The translations under genes and the position numbers were made by a program. Below the pieces are notes generated by a model. It saw only the letters and a program-made list of their open reading frames with translations. It made no database searches and was not told the origin of the DNA. Of a stretch of 5,156 nt of DNA, positions 5,049-5,156 are shown piece by piece. Source of the stretch: Acidobacteriota bacterium (GTDB lineage: Bacteria > Acidobacteriota > Terriglobia > Terriglobales > Acidobacteriaceae); NCBI GenBank assembly GCA_003225615.1, contig QIAS01000263.1, forward strand, positions 1 through 5,156. The letters run 5' to 3'. The stretch's first letter is position 1. Every line of letters starts with the position of its first letter.

Positions 5049-5156
5049 ATGATCGGCCAATCCATCTCGCACTATCGCGTCCTCGAGAAGCTCGGTGGTG
5101 GTGGAATGGGGGTCGTCTACAAGGCTGAAGACATCAAGCTGAACCGCTTCGTCGCC
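5049..5156 (+). CDS. Hanks-type serine/threonine protein kinase, PknB-like (N-terminus only)
   Basis: The first 36 codons are present before the window ends. They read [16 protein letters not shown] followed by the glycine-rich ATP loop [13 protein letters not shown] (16-28), the subdomain I signature of bacterial PknB-family kinases. The ATP-anchoring lysine would come just beyond the edge, after RFVA. The start is firm: an in-frame TAA at 5034-5036 leaves ATG 5049 as the only start upstream of the conserved block. Acidobacteria carry many such kinases, often with a membrane segment and C-terminal beta-propeller or TPR repeats, but nothing of that part is visible here. There is no Shine-Dalgarno sequence; the promoter position suggests leaderless translation. 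It lies on the presumed element side of the tRNA scar, so it may be cargo or simply the next chromosomal gene. Confidence 0.93.
   Translation, partial: MIGQSISHYRVLEKLGGGGMGVVYKAEDIKLNRFVA

Noticed and set aside
4860..5072. 70-codon minus-strand frame, considered as the tail of an integrase
   Set aside because: It starts inside the kinase coding region, has no tyrosine-recombinase motifs (no R-H-x-x-R or catalytic Tyr context), and its C-terminal part just reads through the TTGGTGACGA repeats.
1..5156. CRISPR arrays, insertion sequences and riboswitches
   Set aside because: No regularly spaced repeats, transposase motifs or recognisable riboswitch cores were seen on either strand.

Overview
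The window most resembles an acidobacterial chromosome (Terriglobia/Koribacter-like). This is inferred from the gene mix: a PknB-type Ser/Thr kinase with a very typical acidobacterial N-terminus, a di-heme DUF1111-family cytochrome, a DUF4440 remnant, a compact flagellar stator operon and an intergenic GC-rich palindrome. No marker gene fixes the taxonomy.

Left part (1-1620). A leftward gene for an exported di-heme oxidoreductase (DHOR/DUF1111, COG3488-like) starts at 1033 and runs off the left edge. It is read here by translating the minus strand through the window edge; the long plus-strand open frame over it is only its antisense. Divergent from it, across about 290 bp, is a small rightward gene (1322-1603) for a secreted Lys/Gln-rich protein with a strong ribosome binding site. 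Convergent with that gene is a 5'-truncated DUF4440/SnoaL-like remnant (minus strand, 1618-1959).

Centre (1988-4645). A leftward flagellar unit encodes a PAS-GGDEF protein, then MotA, then MotB, separated by 25 bp and 5 bp. MotA and MotB carry all the classic stator residues. The GGDEF signature is degenerate (EADQF), so the first protein is probably a sensor or scaffold and not an active diguanylate cyclase. A near-consensus sigma-28 (FliA) promoter lies directly upstream of it. This suggests that the stator and its sensory partner are made as late flagellar genes.

Right part (4700-5156). A perfect 10-bp hairpin is followed by the 3' part of a leucine tRNA (anticodon CAA through CCA, minus strand) with no D-arm or 5' acceptor strand. 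About 75 bp further right are two exact TTGGTGACGA repeats in AT-richer DNA. This is the expected look of the distal attachment site left by a tyrosine-integrase element that inserted in a tRNA-Leu gene. The element, or what remains of it, would lie to the right. The window ends 36 codons into a Hanks-type kinase gene whose promoter (TTGACT-N17-TAAGAT) is so close to the ATG that its mRNA should be leaderless.

The strongest leads are the tRNA-fragment scar with its arm-like repeats and the sigma-28-driven operon that joins a Cys-rich PAS/degenerate-GGDEF protein to MotAB. No wholly new multi-gene system is evident.
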